DNA of 64,000 bases from contig CM065175.1 of the NCBI GenBank assembly GCA_033026295.1, forward strand, positions 20,532,837-20,596,836. The letters are read 5' to 3'. The notes beneath the pieces are model-generated. The model was given only the letters and a program-made list of their open reading frames with translations, was not told the DNA's origin and did no database searches. The stretch comes from Channa striata (lineage: Eukaryota > Chordata > Actinopteri > Anabantiformes > Channidae). The translations under genes and the position numbers were made by a program. Below are positions 9,956 to 22,400 of this stretch, one piece after another (position 1 is the stretch's first letter; each line of letters begins with the position of its first letter).

Positions 9956-12900
9956 CAGTGTGCTCCCCCCAGGGCAAGAACCTCCTGAGCAACGTGTCAG
10001 GAGCAGTGCCTGAGACTAGAGACAATGGCATAGATGGGATCACCAGATACACCATTAACCACAGTGACATGGGGACACTAACAAAACACGGGCAACTCAA
10101 AATGGCAGCATCAGCCACACAGGTATGACAACATTCACCACTGTATTTCACACCACGAGAGGTAAAAGAAGTATTTGGGCGAGGCTCTGTGAAAACAGGA
10201 CACCCAAATAACCTGATTCAAGTCTGATGTTTACGTGCGCGACAGAAAAATACCAGAAAATCCACAATGTTCAAGGAGTCCTCCATGGGTGAAATGACTG
10301 AGCATTGTTTTGGGAAAATATGGACTGAAGCAAGATTAAATGTTTTTATAAGAATGGCAATAAATGACAGATGTATAACACAAGACAAAGAAAAAAAAAG
10401 TTTTTATCAGTTTCGCCACAGAAAAGATGCAACAAGATCTTTATCCCGCTGATTTGACCCCAACTCCTGATTGGCCCTGGAGAGCAGAAAGGATTGTTAC
10501 CTCAAACATATTCAGCATATTCTTTGGGTCATAAGTTGCAGGGTATGAGACAAAATCTTTTGAAAGCGTAGTTCACAGGGACACCTATGATAACCAGTAG
10601 GAAATATTCATTCAGTATCTGCAATATTGTTATTGGTGGAAACGCATAGTGCGATTCAAGTGTTCAGCAGTAAATGTAAGTTTGTCTGAGTTGTGATGTG
10701 TAATTAAGTATATTGTTACACATAGGCAATTAATCATCGATACAAACTTAAGCTATAACGGGCAGCCTCACATGTTAAACACTAGGATTCCATCCATAAC
10801 AATTTGATCGGCTTGTAATGGGTTGAGATTTATGTGAGCAAAGGTACATACAGTATTATTTCAAACTAATTTTATACACATTTGGCTTTGAAATCGGTTA
10901 AATTGTTACAGAATAGACCATTGGCCAGGACTGCTTAATTTTAAAGAAGCTTCATCTCGTTCAAGTAAATCAGAGTGGTTTCATTTCAACTATTACGTGA
11001 TCTTACTCTTCCAACCACCCAAGATAATACGTTTCCAAAGAAAATCTGGCACAGGTCTACTTCTGTGTTTGCCGCCGTGTGGGCAAAAATAGAAAAATTA
11101 AAACAATGAAAAGGATTAACATTATTAGAAACAAAAACTTGGCCTCGTGTAATTTAAAAGAAAGTCACAGAAATAAACTGAATAGACATGTTTTTATCAT
11201 TTAAATGGTAGTAACAGTACAAAATTGGATGGAAGGAATTAGATCGAGTATTTCTGTCATTTTTAATTACAATTCACAGATGTAAAACTTAAATGCATTT
11301 AATTGCGACATGCGCATCAAACTATGAGCCAGTTTGTGACCCTGGCTGCAGGATCACTGCCTTGGGTACAGATTTTTAAGCAGTTACTTGATTTTTGGAA
11401 TGTTTGTATTATAGAAAGTGGATTTGGTTTTAAATAAGATTTGAAGCTTAACTCAGACCAGAGAGTCACACGCTCTTTCATTTTAATTCCCTGCCGTCGA
11501 TGGAATAAGTCCATATTTGTGGCGCGCGAACACGATGGAAGACAAAAGTAATGAGCAAACAGGAGACGGAAGATCATTTGTGTGTGTTCATGTTGACTTT
11601 AATGCCTATTGAATAAGTGTATTTCTTCAGCAAGTGTCATGCCGTAGGAAGATTCGAGGAGTCTGTGAGCTGCTGCCACCTGAGAGCTGAACAAACAGCA
11701 AACCTCTGTGAGGTTTACGTTGTCGATACATTGAGACAAAAAAAATTAAAAAAATAAAATCTACGATTCAAGGAAACTCCAGTCTGTAAAACTTAGCGTT
11801 GGTTTGGTAGAGACTCACTCACTGTACTGTTTATCAATTCCCTTCTGCAAAGTAGAGTATGTAGATAAGATGAGCAGGAGAAAATGTATTTTGCTAAATT
11901 TATACTGTTATTAATGAATTCTGTTCACAGTAAAATGTTATAGATGCTATTTATTTCATTAGAGGGGTTACTTTAACCTGCTTCTTTACGTTACCCCAGT
12001 TCCATAGCCCCAAACCCTGTTTATTTATTTAATGGAAATGCAATATAGTACGGTATATTGGATAACTACCATCCAGGTGGAAAGAATTATATAAATCGTC
12101 TTTTATGATGGCTAATATAAGTGAAAATGAAATTGTTGAGCTTCCCTATGAATTTAGAGGACACCCTTAGCGTAGGGTTTGAGAAAATGGACCTTTTACT
12201 TTTTTGAAAACCCAAATAGGACCTGGTCTGAAGTATGGCCACGGCTGATATGTGGTTATACATTATTACTGTTACCCTCATGTGTACTGTAGCTGTTCAT
12301 GCAGATGATTCAGACTCAAGTCTGGTTGTATCTCACTTCTGTAAAATGTGAAAAGAGTTGAAAACATCACCATAATCCCAAATTTGTTGGAATTACAACA
12401 GGGTTTGTGATTTGGCTGATTCAGTCAGTTTGGTTACTGAATACATACAGCTTTTTTTTATAAATTAATGTGAATAACAATGTCATTTTATACAAAACTG
12501 TATGAAATGTGAGAGAAAAGTAATGCAAAATGTAAGCTACATAACTTGTGTTCCATTAGCAGTGTGTGATATGAGTTTTGTTTTTTCCAGCAGTCACAAC
12601 GATATGCCTCTATTTTCAGTTGCACAGCTTCTATGATTTGGCAGAAAACCTCTCAAACAATACGATAAATATGTTGGTGCCAGCCAGGGTTTTCTTTGTG
12701 GACATGCAGAATTTCTATGAATATAGTTTTTGTAAGGTTTTGTAAAAGAAAAAAAAAGGAAAAAAGATTTTGTTTTCCTAGTAACTGTATGTGTTAAGAG
12801 AACCTTAGAATAACTGACATCAGAGTAAAACATGGGGTAATACAACAAAATAATATAGAAAAGATATTGAATTATTTTCTTTTTAACACACTGTGAATAA

Positions 12901-12965
12901 TTCAATTGTACAGTTTGCTGTATGGGTTATATGAAGTTTTAAATAAAAAATACAAACTATTTCTG
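9956..12965 (+). other. probable grik3 3' UTR
   Basis: Untranslated sequence after the grik3 stop, with an uncertain end. The proximal 170 bases (to 10128) stay open in an alternative frame. AATAAA hexamers occur at 10359-10364 and 12942-12947. The second is followed by a GT-rich stretch (GATTGGTGTATT) and preceded by TGTA, which makes it the better cleavage candidate. Mammalian GRIK3 mRNAs also have multi-kilobase 3' UTRs, so 3 kb is plausible. Transcript data would settle the end. Confidence 0.4.
12942..12947 (+). terminator. candidate grik3 polyadenylation signal
   Basis: Canonical AATAAA about 3 kb after the stop, with TGTA upstream and a GT-rich element about 25 bases downstream. Further AATAAA hexamers at 13356 and 13492 are alternatives. 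The choice is inferred from sequence context alone. Confidence 0.3.
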
Positions 12966-15900
12966 ATAGATTGGTGTATTGCAGTGCGACAACACATGTA
13001 ACCTTTTTTTGGACTAGTGGGGCTCTAATGGTCATATTTAATAACCATAATATTGAAACTATTCATGATTAAGCTTTTAAAAAAATGACATGCATGCATG
13101 ACGCACATAGTTAAAAAAAATCACTGTTGTAATTTCCCAAAGATCGAGGTAATGCATATAAATGTCTTGCTTCACTGACCAACCGTCCATGAAGAACCCA
13201 AACGTGGCAAAGTGCCTTCTTATTATAAGCATGATTAATAGGGTCACACAAATCAAGCATTGAATCATTTCTGGATCAGGTGATGGGGAGTGGGGGCCAA
13301 TTTGTCTGACTTCGACATTAATGACTTTTACCAATACATACAGCATTAAAGTGTAAATAAAATGTTAAAATCTAACGATGCCAAATTTCAGGTGCTACAG
13401 TAAATTTGAGGGTAAAATGAGTCACGATATTTTGTGTTTATACAGCATTTGGATTCTTCCTTTGAACAGGTGAATGCAAAAGTAGTACAAGAATAAAATG
13501 AAGTGAAAGGAAAAAATAAAGACCCTCAGACAGTAACTTCAAATGCTTTTTCACAAAGATGGTGACGTCGGCATGTCGGCCCAGAACAGAGTAGACTGTG
13601 CCCACCCATGTGTGCCAAACCATGAACCACTAACGATGAAATATACAGGGTATTTTGCATTTATTATTCAGATTAAACACAGGCTACTGCCATATTACTT
13701 GCCAAAAGACATTTCGGATGGAGGAAATAATACATCCAGCTATAAAGTAGGGCTGAGGTAATATGGACTTAAGATTTCTCCATAGAATGGGATGACGCCA
13801 TTCACATGGATATAGTTTGATGTGTTCCATAGCTTTCATCTGTCCTCATGGGCGACACCCCCACCCCCACCCCTCTGCCCGTGTGACAGAGGTTCTCTTG
13901 CAACTGGCAACGTTTCCACAGCTAAACCCTTCGGGTGGATTTCTCCCGAAGAATAACAACTTCTGACAATGTTTCTGTTCTAAGAAGGATTCTAATCAGC
14001 ATTTTTACTGCATGGTAAAAGGCCGCAGACAGGATAAGCAGCATAATGAAACACTGAATGAAAGAGGAGGAGATCATAACACGCAGCACGCGCTTGTTTT
14101 TAAATCATAGTCTGACTAAAACTGAAACTAACCCAAAGCAGCCTGCAGAAGTCTAAATAAGTCACGTTCCACTGCGTCGTTTCATTCAGATAGTTCATTT
14201 TGTGCAGCTCTGCTGTCTCTCTCCCTCACTACTTGGAGACACACACTGCAAAAGGGAAAAAAAAAAAATGGAGGCAGCAGCATTTCCTGTCACTATACAG
14301 ATGAAATCTGGGAGCCACGCTTCTATAATAAGTCTGCCTACGCAACTTTCCACTAATCAGTTTACTACATTTTATTTAAATATAGATCTGCTGAGTTAAA
14401 ATCAGACGCCACTCATTTTGTGACAGAAGAGAACAACACCTGCAACCATGGTAACTGTACACAACAAAGCTGCCGACAGCTGTTGCCATAACATGCCTTA
14501 TATAAATATTCTATGAAGATATAGATGTTAAAAATACAAGAATAAAGCCAGAGAAAAAGACCACAGATGACAACTAGACCGAAAAATAAGGAGTCACAAA
14601 ATGTAAGCCTATTTTAACATCTGAGGAAATATTCCGAGATGTATATCCTGTTTCACCATGAAGGAAATATACACGTTTGCACCAGCCCGAATACAAAGAC
14701 AACAAGATGCAGGTCCTTAACTGGCCAATGCATGTGGCAGCTCTCTGTGCCAAAAAACTGCTGCAACCTTTGAAGGCAGAAGATCAGAAAATATCTCAAA
14801 GGGTCTCACTGTTTTGGGAATTATATAGTTCCATTAAAGCCGTCCCAGGGAAGGTAGATCAGCTGCAGGGTGAGACGGCTCGGGTCTGTTTTAAACAGAG
14901 TACTGCAAAATACACAGAAGGAATAAACACGGTTGCTTCAAAAGGCGCACGTGCATGCATGAATAAGTACGTATCATCAGTTGAGGTAGCCAATCGACTG
15001 CAATAAGGAGAGATTAACCTTGCTGTCATTGAGATGGCAGACATGCATGTTTAAAGAAAAGAGAAAGGGGAAAAAAACACAAGGGGAACCCCGGGCCATG
15101 GCGTTGAGCAGCAGCATGCACATAATGAGCAACGAGCAGGGGCCTCGCGCCTAATGGGAAGATTTATTATCTCTCACTATCAATTAATCCCTTCAGGCAG
15201 ACTGGGGCCAGCAGGAGTGCATCAGGAGTATGTAAAAGAGAGCGAGACAGACTGAGTCAGAATGGGAAAGAGAAATATGTGATAGGACACGAGAGGTGGA
15301 GGAAACGGGAGGAGCGGGGCAAATTTTGGAAAGATGGGGTAGGAAAAGGAATTTGAAAAAAAAAAGGAGAATAAAGGAATGAATTGAAGATGATGCCGTA
15401 CAGGGCCAGAGGAGAACAAGAACAACAACAACAGGTGAATGACAGAGTAAATAATTAAGCTGCTAAAAAGTCACGAGCAACGGAAGACAATGCAAAAAAT
15501 AGAAGAGACAGAAATATAATGAGCAAAACCACTACTGCAGTGTGATTAAAAATACACGTGGAGGAGGCTCAGGAAGATAGAACACTAATCTATAAATATA
15601 GATTTGAAGATTAACTATATGTACTTCATAAAAACTGAGCTGGACTGGACAATCTGTGGAAATATGTAGATAAATACAAACTCTTTTAGGAAATAAGCTG
15701 GATTTTGACAATTTGAACGCTACAGTAACTAAGTGGATTTTAATGTAAAATTCAAAGGCAGCTCCACATAGTAGCGCTTTATTATGTTATGAGTGGCTTT
15801 CAGGAAAAGGGAAATTATATATATATTTATTTATATATATAAATAAATGTATGCCTGACTTTATGTAAAACTGCTCTGGATAAAGGTTTACGGTTCCACA

Positions 15901-16059
15901 TTGGGCTGTAACACATTGTCTTCCTTGTGTGATGAATAGCTGAGGCCATGAATGATGTTAAGAATTTGCTGTACTATTACAGATTCAATCTCACATTCGG
16001 AGTTTAACGCTCACATATTTCACGTTACTGTATCGTGTGCGGTAAAGTAAGGTGCTGAC

Positions 16060-16410
16060 CTCGAGTGTCTTTGCCACTCTGGAAACTTCAGTCCGTTGCT
16101 CATGCACGCTCGTGGCAGCTTTCTCACTCTGATAGTACATGTCCAGACCAGTGCAGTTCTTGATGACCTTGACAGGGCCGACAGTCGGCGATGTTCTGCT
16201 CGACACTCCGGGGCGATGTGCCGGAGCCTGATGGCTGTGCATCATCGAACCATTTGGGGGTGAGTGAATGCCCGACCCACACAATGCCCATCTCTGTGGG
16301 CCCACTGGGTGAGAGACCCATCTCAGCTGAAGCTGCACCAGAGGATTGGCGTTGTAGAAGGGCTAGTGTGCACTGAACCTTATTATAGACAAAGTCATCA
16401 TCCCAGAAAC
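16060..16410 (-). other. possible unidentified exon or noncoding transcript
   Basis: GC-richer segment with unusually long open frames on the minus strand. One frame is open from 16362 down past 16060 and reads like a disordered Pro/Ser-rich stretch followed by a charged one (it includes SPTVGPVKVIKNCTGLDMYY). A second overlapping frame (GFWDDDFVYNK onward) is open from 16410 to about 16124. A possible donor, CTCGAG|GTCAGC, puts an exon end at 16060. A weak acceptor, TTCAG, would start the exon at 16410, but no single frame is open across the whole interval. I do not recognise the product. A diverged exon, a long noncoding RNA or chance are all possible. Confidence 0.15.
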
Positions 16411-17692
16411 CTGAATTCCCTCCAGGAAGTGCATGATTTGTAGCCGTGAAGGATGCAGCTGAATAAAAATTGTTCTGAAGGAAAGGAAGTAACACCTTCA
16501 AATAAAATAACAGGATACTACAGATAAGGCACAGACTTTTATCACACACAAAGGGCATATTGCATATAAATGTAATACAAAGAGGACACATAATGTTACT
16601 TGGCAATGTCCATTTGAAAAATAAATGCACATCATTTATATTTTACAAGACATAAGGGGAGAAATTCAGGAGGAATTTAGAGCTCTGCTCCTAAACTGCT
16701 CCCGCACCTCAAACAATGCATCAATTTGTGATACATAAGTGTAAAAAAAACATGGCGATCCCTATTTCCTTTTGTTAAAGTAGCGCTGGCTTTAATGCAC
16801 TCCCTTATGTGACCAAACCATTTTTTCCTGAGGGCGTTCGACAATTTCCTCTCAAAAATGATTCCAAATGACTTTGAAGGTGCTGAAAATCTAGTTTCTA
16901 CATTCTGATTCACAGTGGTTGTTAACATGCAATACATACTTTTTATTAATGAAATCTTAAAAAAAAAAAATCTGTTGAGCCAAATATGTTCAAAAATAAG
17001 CAATTACATTCTTTAATCACTAGAGATGAAACTGTATGAAAATTTCACATCACAAATATAGTGAGTAAAATTATAAGTTATTCATGGCATCACATTGTTA
17101 AAATGTGCTGAACATGTCCCAAAAAATACTGATAAGAACTGTCATTGCATTTGAGAATATAATACAAATGATAATATCTGCAGTGAGCCCAAACTGACAT
17201 ATGGTTTCGGGGAAACTGATTCTTTTTTCCTCTCACTCCTAAAACGTACTAATGTTTTGACTTTGTCTTAGCACAGAGTGTTGCACACCTGTTAAGTCAC
17301 AAGAGGTGATACTAATAAGACACGGAACAAGCTGCCGCGCTAACAGGCTAATTTCTCGGTTAAAAAAAAAAAAAAACGGTGCAGCTGCACGAGGGAGCGC
17401 CTGTGCGAGAGCCGGTACCTGCACCTTCTCAGCCCGGCATGTACGAGTCTGCAGCCAGCCCATGCAGCTCAGCATGTGGCGGTATGGTAAGGAGGGCGAG
17501 TATGTTGGTGCTGGGCCGTGGGCTACTGACCCCTCAGAGGGGGAGTTCTTTAAAGTGTATTTTAACGATTATTAAAGTCTGAGCCAGTAGTTCTAACAGT
17601 TGGATATTTTCCGTGGTTTACCATAAAACTGTTTCAACCCTTCAGACACAGTGGATGTAAAGGAAATAATGCAGCATTTCATCCATGCCACC

Positions 17693-17714
17693 GTGTGTGT
17701 GTGTGTGTGTGTGT
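17693..17714 (+). repeat. (GT)n microsatellite, 11 units
   Basis: Uninterrupted GT repeat in intergenic sequence, shorter than the intronic one at 3.6 kb. Confidence 0.95.
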
Positions 17715-18727
17715 ATCACACTGATATCATTTTTTAATCATATCGCAATATTCAGAGCTGTGTTTAATTAACCGATGGTGCAAATCGACTTTCTTATTAC
17801 TGCTTCACATTTAAAAGCATTGAGCATGAGTTGGATTTTATTGTGAAGCGATCAGAGGAAACTGTGTGTCACCAAACTTATTAATAACCTCCACTGTTTG
17901 TGCCTGAAAATCATCTGCAAGACAACAGTCAATTTCTGCAGCTGGTTTTCAGCAAATAATTTTTAATGTTTGAAACTGTCATGGAACAAGAACCACCATA
18001 TTGGCTGCTAGACGAAGCCGCACACTTTCTACTCCTCAGCAAGTTAAGTATATATTAAAGTCAGCATTCTGTGTAATTTGCATCCCAGGATGAAATTAAA
18101 ATTCTAACTGAGCCACTGGCCCACGAGACAAGCCTGAAACTGATCAACTGCATTTAAGTAATACAAGTTCAACATGAAGATTGCATTGACACGGAGACAT
18201 CTGACACTTTCAGCTACGGGTGGGATGCCAGAGTTGGACTATGAGAATAATGGAAGTCAATAACGCTGCCCGTCCTAATTACATTAAAAACGATGAACAA
18301 TGAATGACTGTATAACAAGTCTTACACTTTGGGAATACTGATGCATATTCAAACTTCCAGTGATCAGCTTGGTTTTACACTTGTCAATTTTATCTATGAA
18401 ATCCATTATTTAAACCAAACCCATCTCCACCCATTACAAAACCAGTATCTGAGCTTTATCCTCGCACCATCATGATGAATCACCTAGTTGACTCTAGGTG
18501 AAGTAGCCTGATCGAGACGTTGCCCGTGAAATGCCTTAGTGACTTGCTCTCTCTGTTGTCTGTCTTTGACCCTGATAATGACTAGAACAGTGGCCTTTCA
18601 TGAATATAAATATAGAAGTGGATGGAAGGCAATTTCCTCCAGTGTACATAGAATAACACTCTTGAATGTTTAGAGTAGTGTTTTGTCAAGAAGGTTCTGT
18701 GCTTTTGCGGTCTAACATCCTGTTATG

Positions 18728-18815
18728 CACTCAGTAGCCACTCTACCAGGTACACCTCTTCATTTACATGAATCACTCACTCGTCTAGAGGCTGAGTCAC
18801 ATGTAAATGAGCTTC
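18728..18815 (+). repeat. fragment of a dispersed teleost repeat with inverted arms
   Basis: CACTCAGTAGCCACTCTACC followed by AGGTACACCT resembles the terminal sequence of a widespread fish repeat, usually read as CAGTGGCCACTTTATTAGGTACACCT. Directly after it, TCATTTACATG (18760-18770) and its exact reverse complement (18800-18810) flank a 29-base loop. The family link is from memory of the motif; the inverted arms are visible directly. Confidence 0.4.
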
Positions 18816-19348
18816 GAACATAGTGAAAAATCATACACATACTATTAAACTAAATGTTAGAGTATACATGGCAATATAATTGCATGCTGTTGACAATGAA
18901 AAGGGATTGGTTGTGCTAACATCTTGGGCATTACCAATTATGCAGCAGGGCAAAAAAAAAAAAAATTGATGCAGGCAGCTGCAATATTAAAGGCAAAAAC
19001 ACCTAGTTCATAAGAGGTGTCAGAGAGTGATGAGACTTATTGAAGCGCATTTACATGTGCACACAGACCGTCACAGCACAACTGCAATGTGGGAAACGCG
19101 CTGTAGTGAAAATGTTCACTACGCCACGTCGCACCAACACAATCTGATTTGAATGTCAAATTTACCTTTGTATTATTTCACTATGTGTACAAGCTCTTTG
19201 CTGTACATCATCTTTACACATTTAAAGTAGTATTGCAGGATTATGCAGATCGAGATGGTAAAGTAAATATCCATATCACATACTAATGTCAAGTTATCGT
19301 GGTACATAAAAGTGTCTATATGTGCAAGTATTTTATGGATGTATATAC

Positions 19349-19492
19349 ATACAAAGATCAGGTGTAACATTATGACCACCTGCGCAAATTAATGCAATCC
19401 AGTGCAGGTGCTCTCGCCCGATTCATGGCACAGCCACTGTACTGGATTGCATTAAATTGCGACGTGATGTTATGCCTGACCGGTGTACATAC
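19349..19492. mobile_element. palindromic MITE-like element, about 140 bases
   Basis: Two long imperfect inverted arms. The left arm (19349-19408) contains AGATCAGGTGTAACATTATG and ATGCAATCCAGTGCA. The reverse complement of the right arm (about 19434-19492) contains CGGTCAGGCATAACATCACG and ATGCAATCCAGTACA. The arms align nearly end to end, leaving a short unpaired centre. The GATCAGGCATAACATTATGACC type of terminus is common in teleost nonautonomous DNA transposons. There is no coding capacity. An open frame from 19392 to 19811 begins inside this element and I do not regard it as a gene. Confidence 0.7.
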
Positions 19493-22400
19493 TTTTGCTA
19501 CTACAGCCCATAACACAATGTTTCCAGTTTGTCAGCTTTCACAAAACAACCACGATTTGTTGAAGGCCACAGAATTTCAATGCATTCTGCACACATTGTA
19601 TAGTCTATATCCAAACACATGCCAAAACCGTTGCAATTTCTGCTGCGGGACGTGTAACGACTACATAGGAGGCCGAGCAATGTATTATCCGGTTATGGAA
19701 TTCAGAGCTGTAATGCTTGTTGCCCGCAGGGGGCATATGAATGAGTGTTCTTCTGCAATGACCACATCTGTAGCATTAGACTCCAGCTGGTGTTGCTTTT
19801 CTTGCCTGTAGGTGGCACATATTAACAGGTAAACTAGTCTAACTCCGTCTTGGGGGGAAAACTTGAGTCAGAATGACTTGCGCTGCTTTGCATCCACAAC
19901 AAGTTAGGTGTTCTTGCCTAAGGGGTTCTGACTAGGTCTATCTCATACAATGGCCACTGAGCATTACCAGCTTCTTATGGTTCAAATTTGTGTAAGATGA
20001 ACCTTTTTCATCATCACACAGAAAAACCAAACCTCTTTGCTTCTGTCTACCTGTGAAGATACCATCAGCGTTTTATCCCAAGGTTGCCTGGAGCCTAGCA
20101 CAGCTGTTTGATGTAGACCCAGGATGAGATTCCTTTCAGTTCCAGAGGGAAGAAGTTCAGCAGCAGATGATTTATTATTCTCTATCATATTCCTGTGCCA
20201 CATTTCCATCTTTCAGCTTGAAGCTGCTAACATTCGCAATATTATTATTGTAGACCTACAAAGACTTTTTACAAAAATAAAAAAATCAAGATTGTGCAGA
20301 GGTAATATTTACCATTAATGGTTTGCCTTAGCCTTGACTAAAATGAAGGGCTGAGTTTATGCTGACTGTCAGTCGTGTGCTAAATGTACATATACAAAAT
20401 TGGCAAGCGGCTGCTACCCTGGCTTGGCATATTCACTATAATTAGTTGATCATCACAAGTTTAATGAAGGATTTCTTTAACAACAAGAGCATGGGACTAA
20501 TTAGCTTTTCTTATTCCAGCCAGTAAGTCATTACACCAGAAGATAAATTAAAGTTTGTCCTTTGCAAAGCTCTCTTTGACCTGCCTAAAATATCTCCTGC
20601 AAAAGACAAACTTCTATAGCTACTGTACAGTGATTGAAGTGAGACCGTTTGTCTCTTCTGTAAGAGGACTGTCCAGAGGGAAGATCCTAAAATGTGTCTG
20701 CCTAGCTGGGGAAGGTTTATGGGCTGTGAAGGCCAATTTGGGCAGCCGGCAGATAGAGTCTAAAACCGCCATGTCACCTTCCTCCCTCTGTTGCAAAAGA
20801 ACGTTGAAAAAAAAAAAAAAACACCATCTAGGGAAACAAAAGCTCCTGTTCAAAACGATTTGACAGTTTGAGCAGTAATAGCGTAGACTTGTGTAACGTA
20901 AACTGCTCATTAATATTAAATAAGGAAGTGACAGTTGGAGGAACTTGGCATACACTCTTGGCACCTCAAGCGGGAGTGCAAGTGATGGCTGGGGGCTTTG
21001 TTGAACCCAATACGTGGTGGTTAAGTGAATAAACAGCTGCTTTTTAGAGCTCAAAGACCAACTTGCTGCTTGGCAATGTCAAGACCATGTAGTCAAACAG
21101 TGAAATATTATTATAGGATATCAATTCCAGAGCAATCTCAACAAGTTCTATTGTTATCGCATATCTAATATTGCATTGAAATGCTTAGACAAATCAAAAC
21201 GTGTATTAATGGTGTGTTATCTTCTGAAAGTAAAAACTGCTGCTCACAGTCTCTTAGTCTGTATTTTTTATTAATTCACAATGTTCACATCTCTTGGGCC
21301 TTTTGCAGGTGTTATGCACATACTGTATCGCATCAATCCTTATTTCCTGCAAAATATCTGTTGCACAGACAGTTGAGCAAATTTCGTTTCCATTTCCTCT
21401 GTACACATGAATTGTATAAAATAAATGTGCACACGGTTGTAAGTGAATTTGTAATTAGTACTCTAATGATATTCTAATATCTTTAAGGTTCACCTTCTCT
21501 AATAGATGGTTGCGTTTCCCTTCTTCTTGTAGGTAACCAACATCAACTTATGCCACTGACTAAACATGCAATTGCGAACAAAGCCACACACTGTAGTGAA
21601 CAATTAAAATGTGTGTCAAACTTTCACAATTTATGGCAGATGACTCGCGTTCTGCAAGACTGGTTTTAATATACACTCTAAGCTACAAAAATGTTAATGT
21701 GTAGCCATGGAAAATAACTATTTATGTCTCCCAGTGTGCTCTCTTTTTGTGGCTCCTTATTGCCTGTGTTTATGAGTAAGGCCAAATGGAAAGTCATATT
21801 TAATTACAGAGCATTATTGCTCAATGAGGCTTTGTTAATGTAGGCTACTGTCTCAAATATAAGATAAAGAGACAGCACCTGTAGCTGAGCATAAATGGGA
21901 CGCTGCACTACCTTTTTTCAGCAACATGGAATTACCGAGTAATTAATTAAGTGAGTTCATTCACAACAGTGAATTTGGGGATAAAATGTGAATTCTATAA
22001 CTCTGGCTTAAATTACATGAGAAAAATACATTTTGGGGGTATTAGCGATTTGTTAGACCAAGGGGATCCGAATTAATGTGTCGGGGAAAGGGGCTTGGAA
22101 AGCTGCTCACTGGAATTCATCCAAGTACTTAACTCACTGTTTGCAATAAAGAGTCTGCAGTTTTAAGTAAAGATTTGGGACCCCCACAACAATTCCACTG
22201 CATTCCAATTGCTTGCCTTTGGCTTCGTGTGGAAGACGGTTAAGAAGTACTTTTTGGCACCGAGCGAGTGGCACAGACTTCGTTGGCGGTTTGTGCCACT
22301 GCATATGGGAAGTCCTTCAAAGTCAGCCGTTGTGCCGCAGGCAGCATTCTAATGAGGTCATCAATAACTTGCAACAGCTGCTCAGAGAGAGGGACCTCAT

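Larger units (their letters stand above)
12966..18720. other. intergenic sequence without recognised gene
   Basis: AT-rich sequence downstream of grik3. It contains a TG microsatellite at 17693-17714, an AT-rich near-palindrome at about 15817-15848 (repeats of TATATA and AAATAAAT), poly-A runs, and a purine-rich block at about 15230-15420. One minus-strand segment at about 16060-16410 has a weak coding signal and is listed separately. I recognise no other gene. Confidence 0.6.

Noticed and set aside
14677..15006. Open frame of 109 codons
   Set aside because: No domain, splice context or family resemblance; length is within chance for a window this size.
19392..19811. Open frame of 139 codons
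   Set aside because: It begins inside the MITE-like element, has no recognisable domain, and its composition is random.
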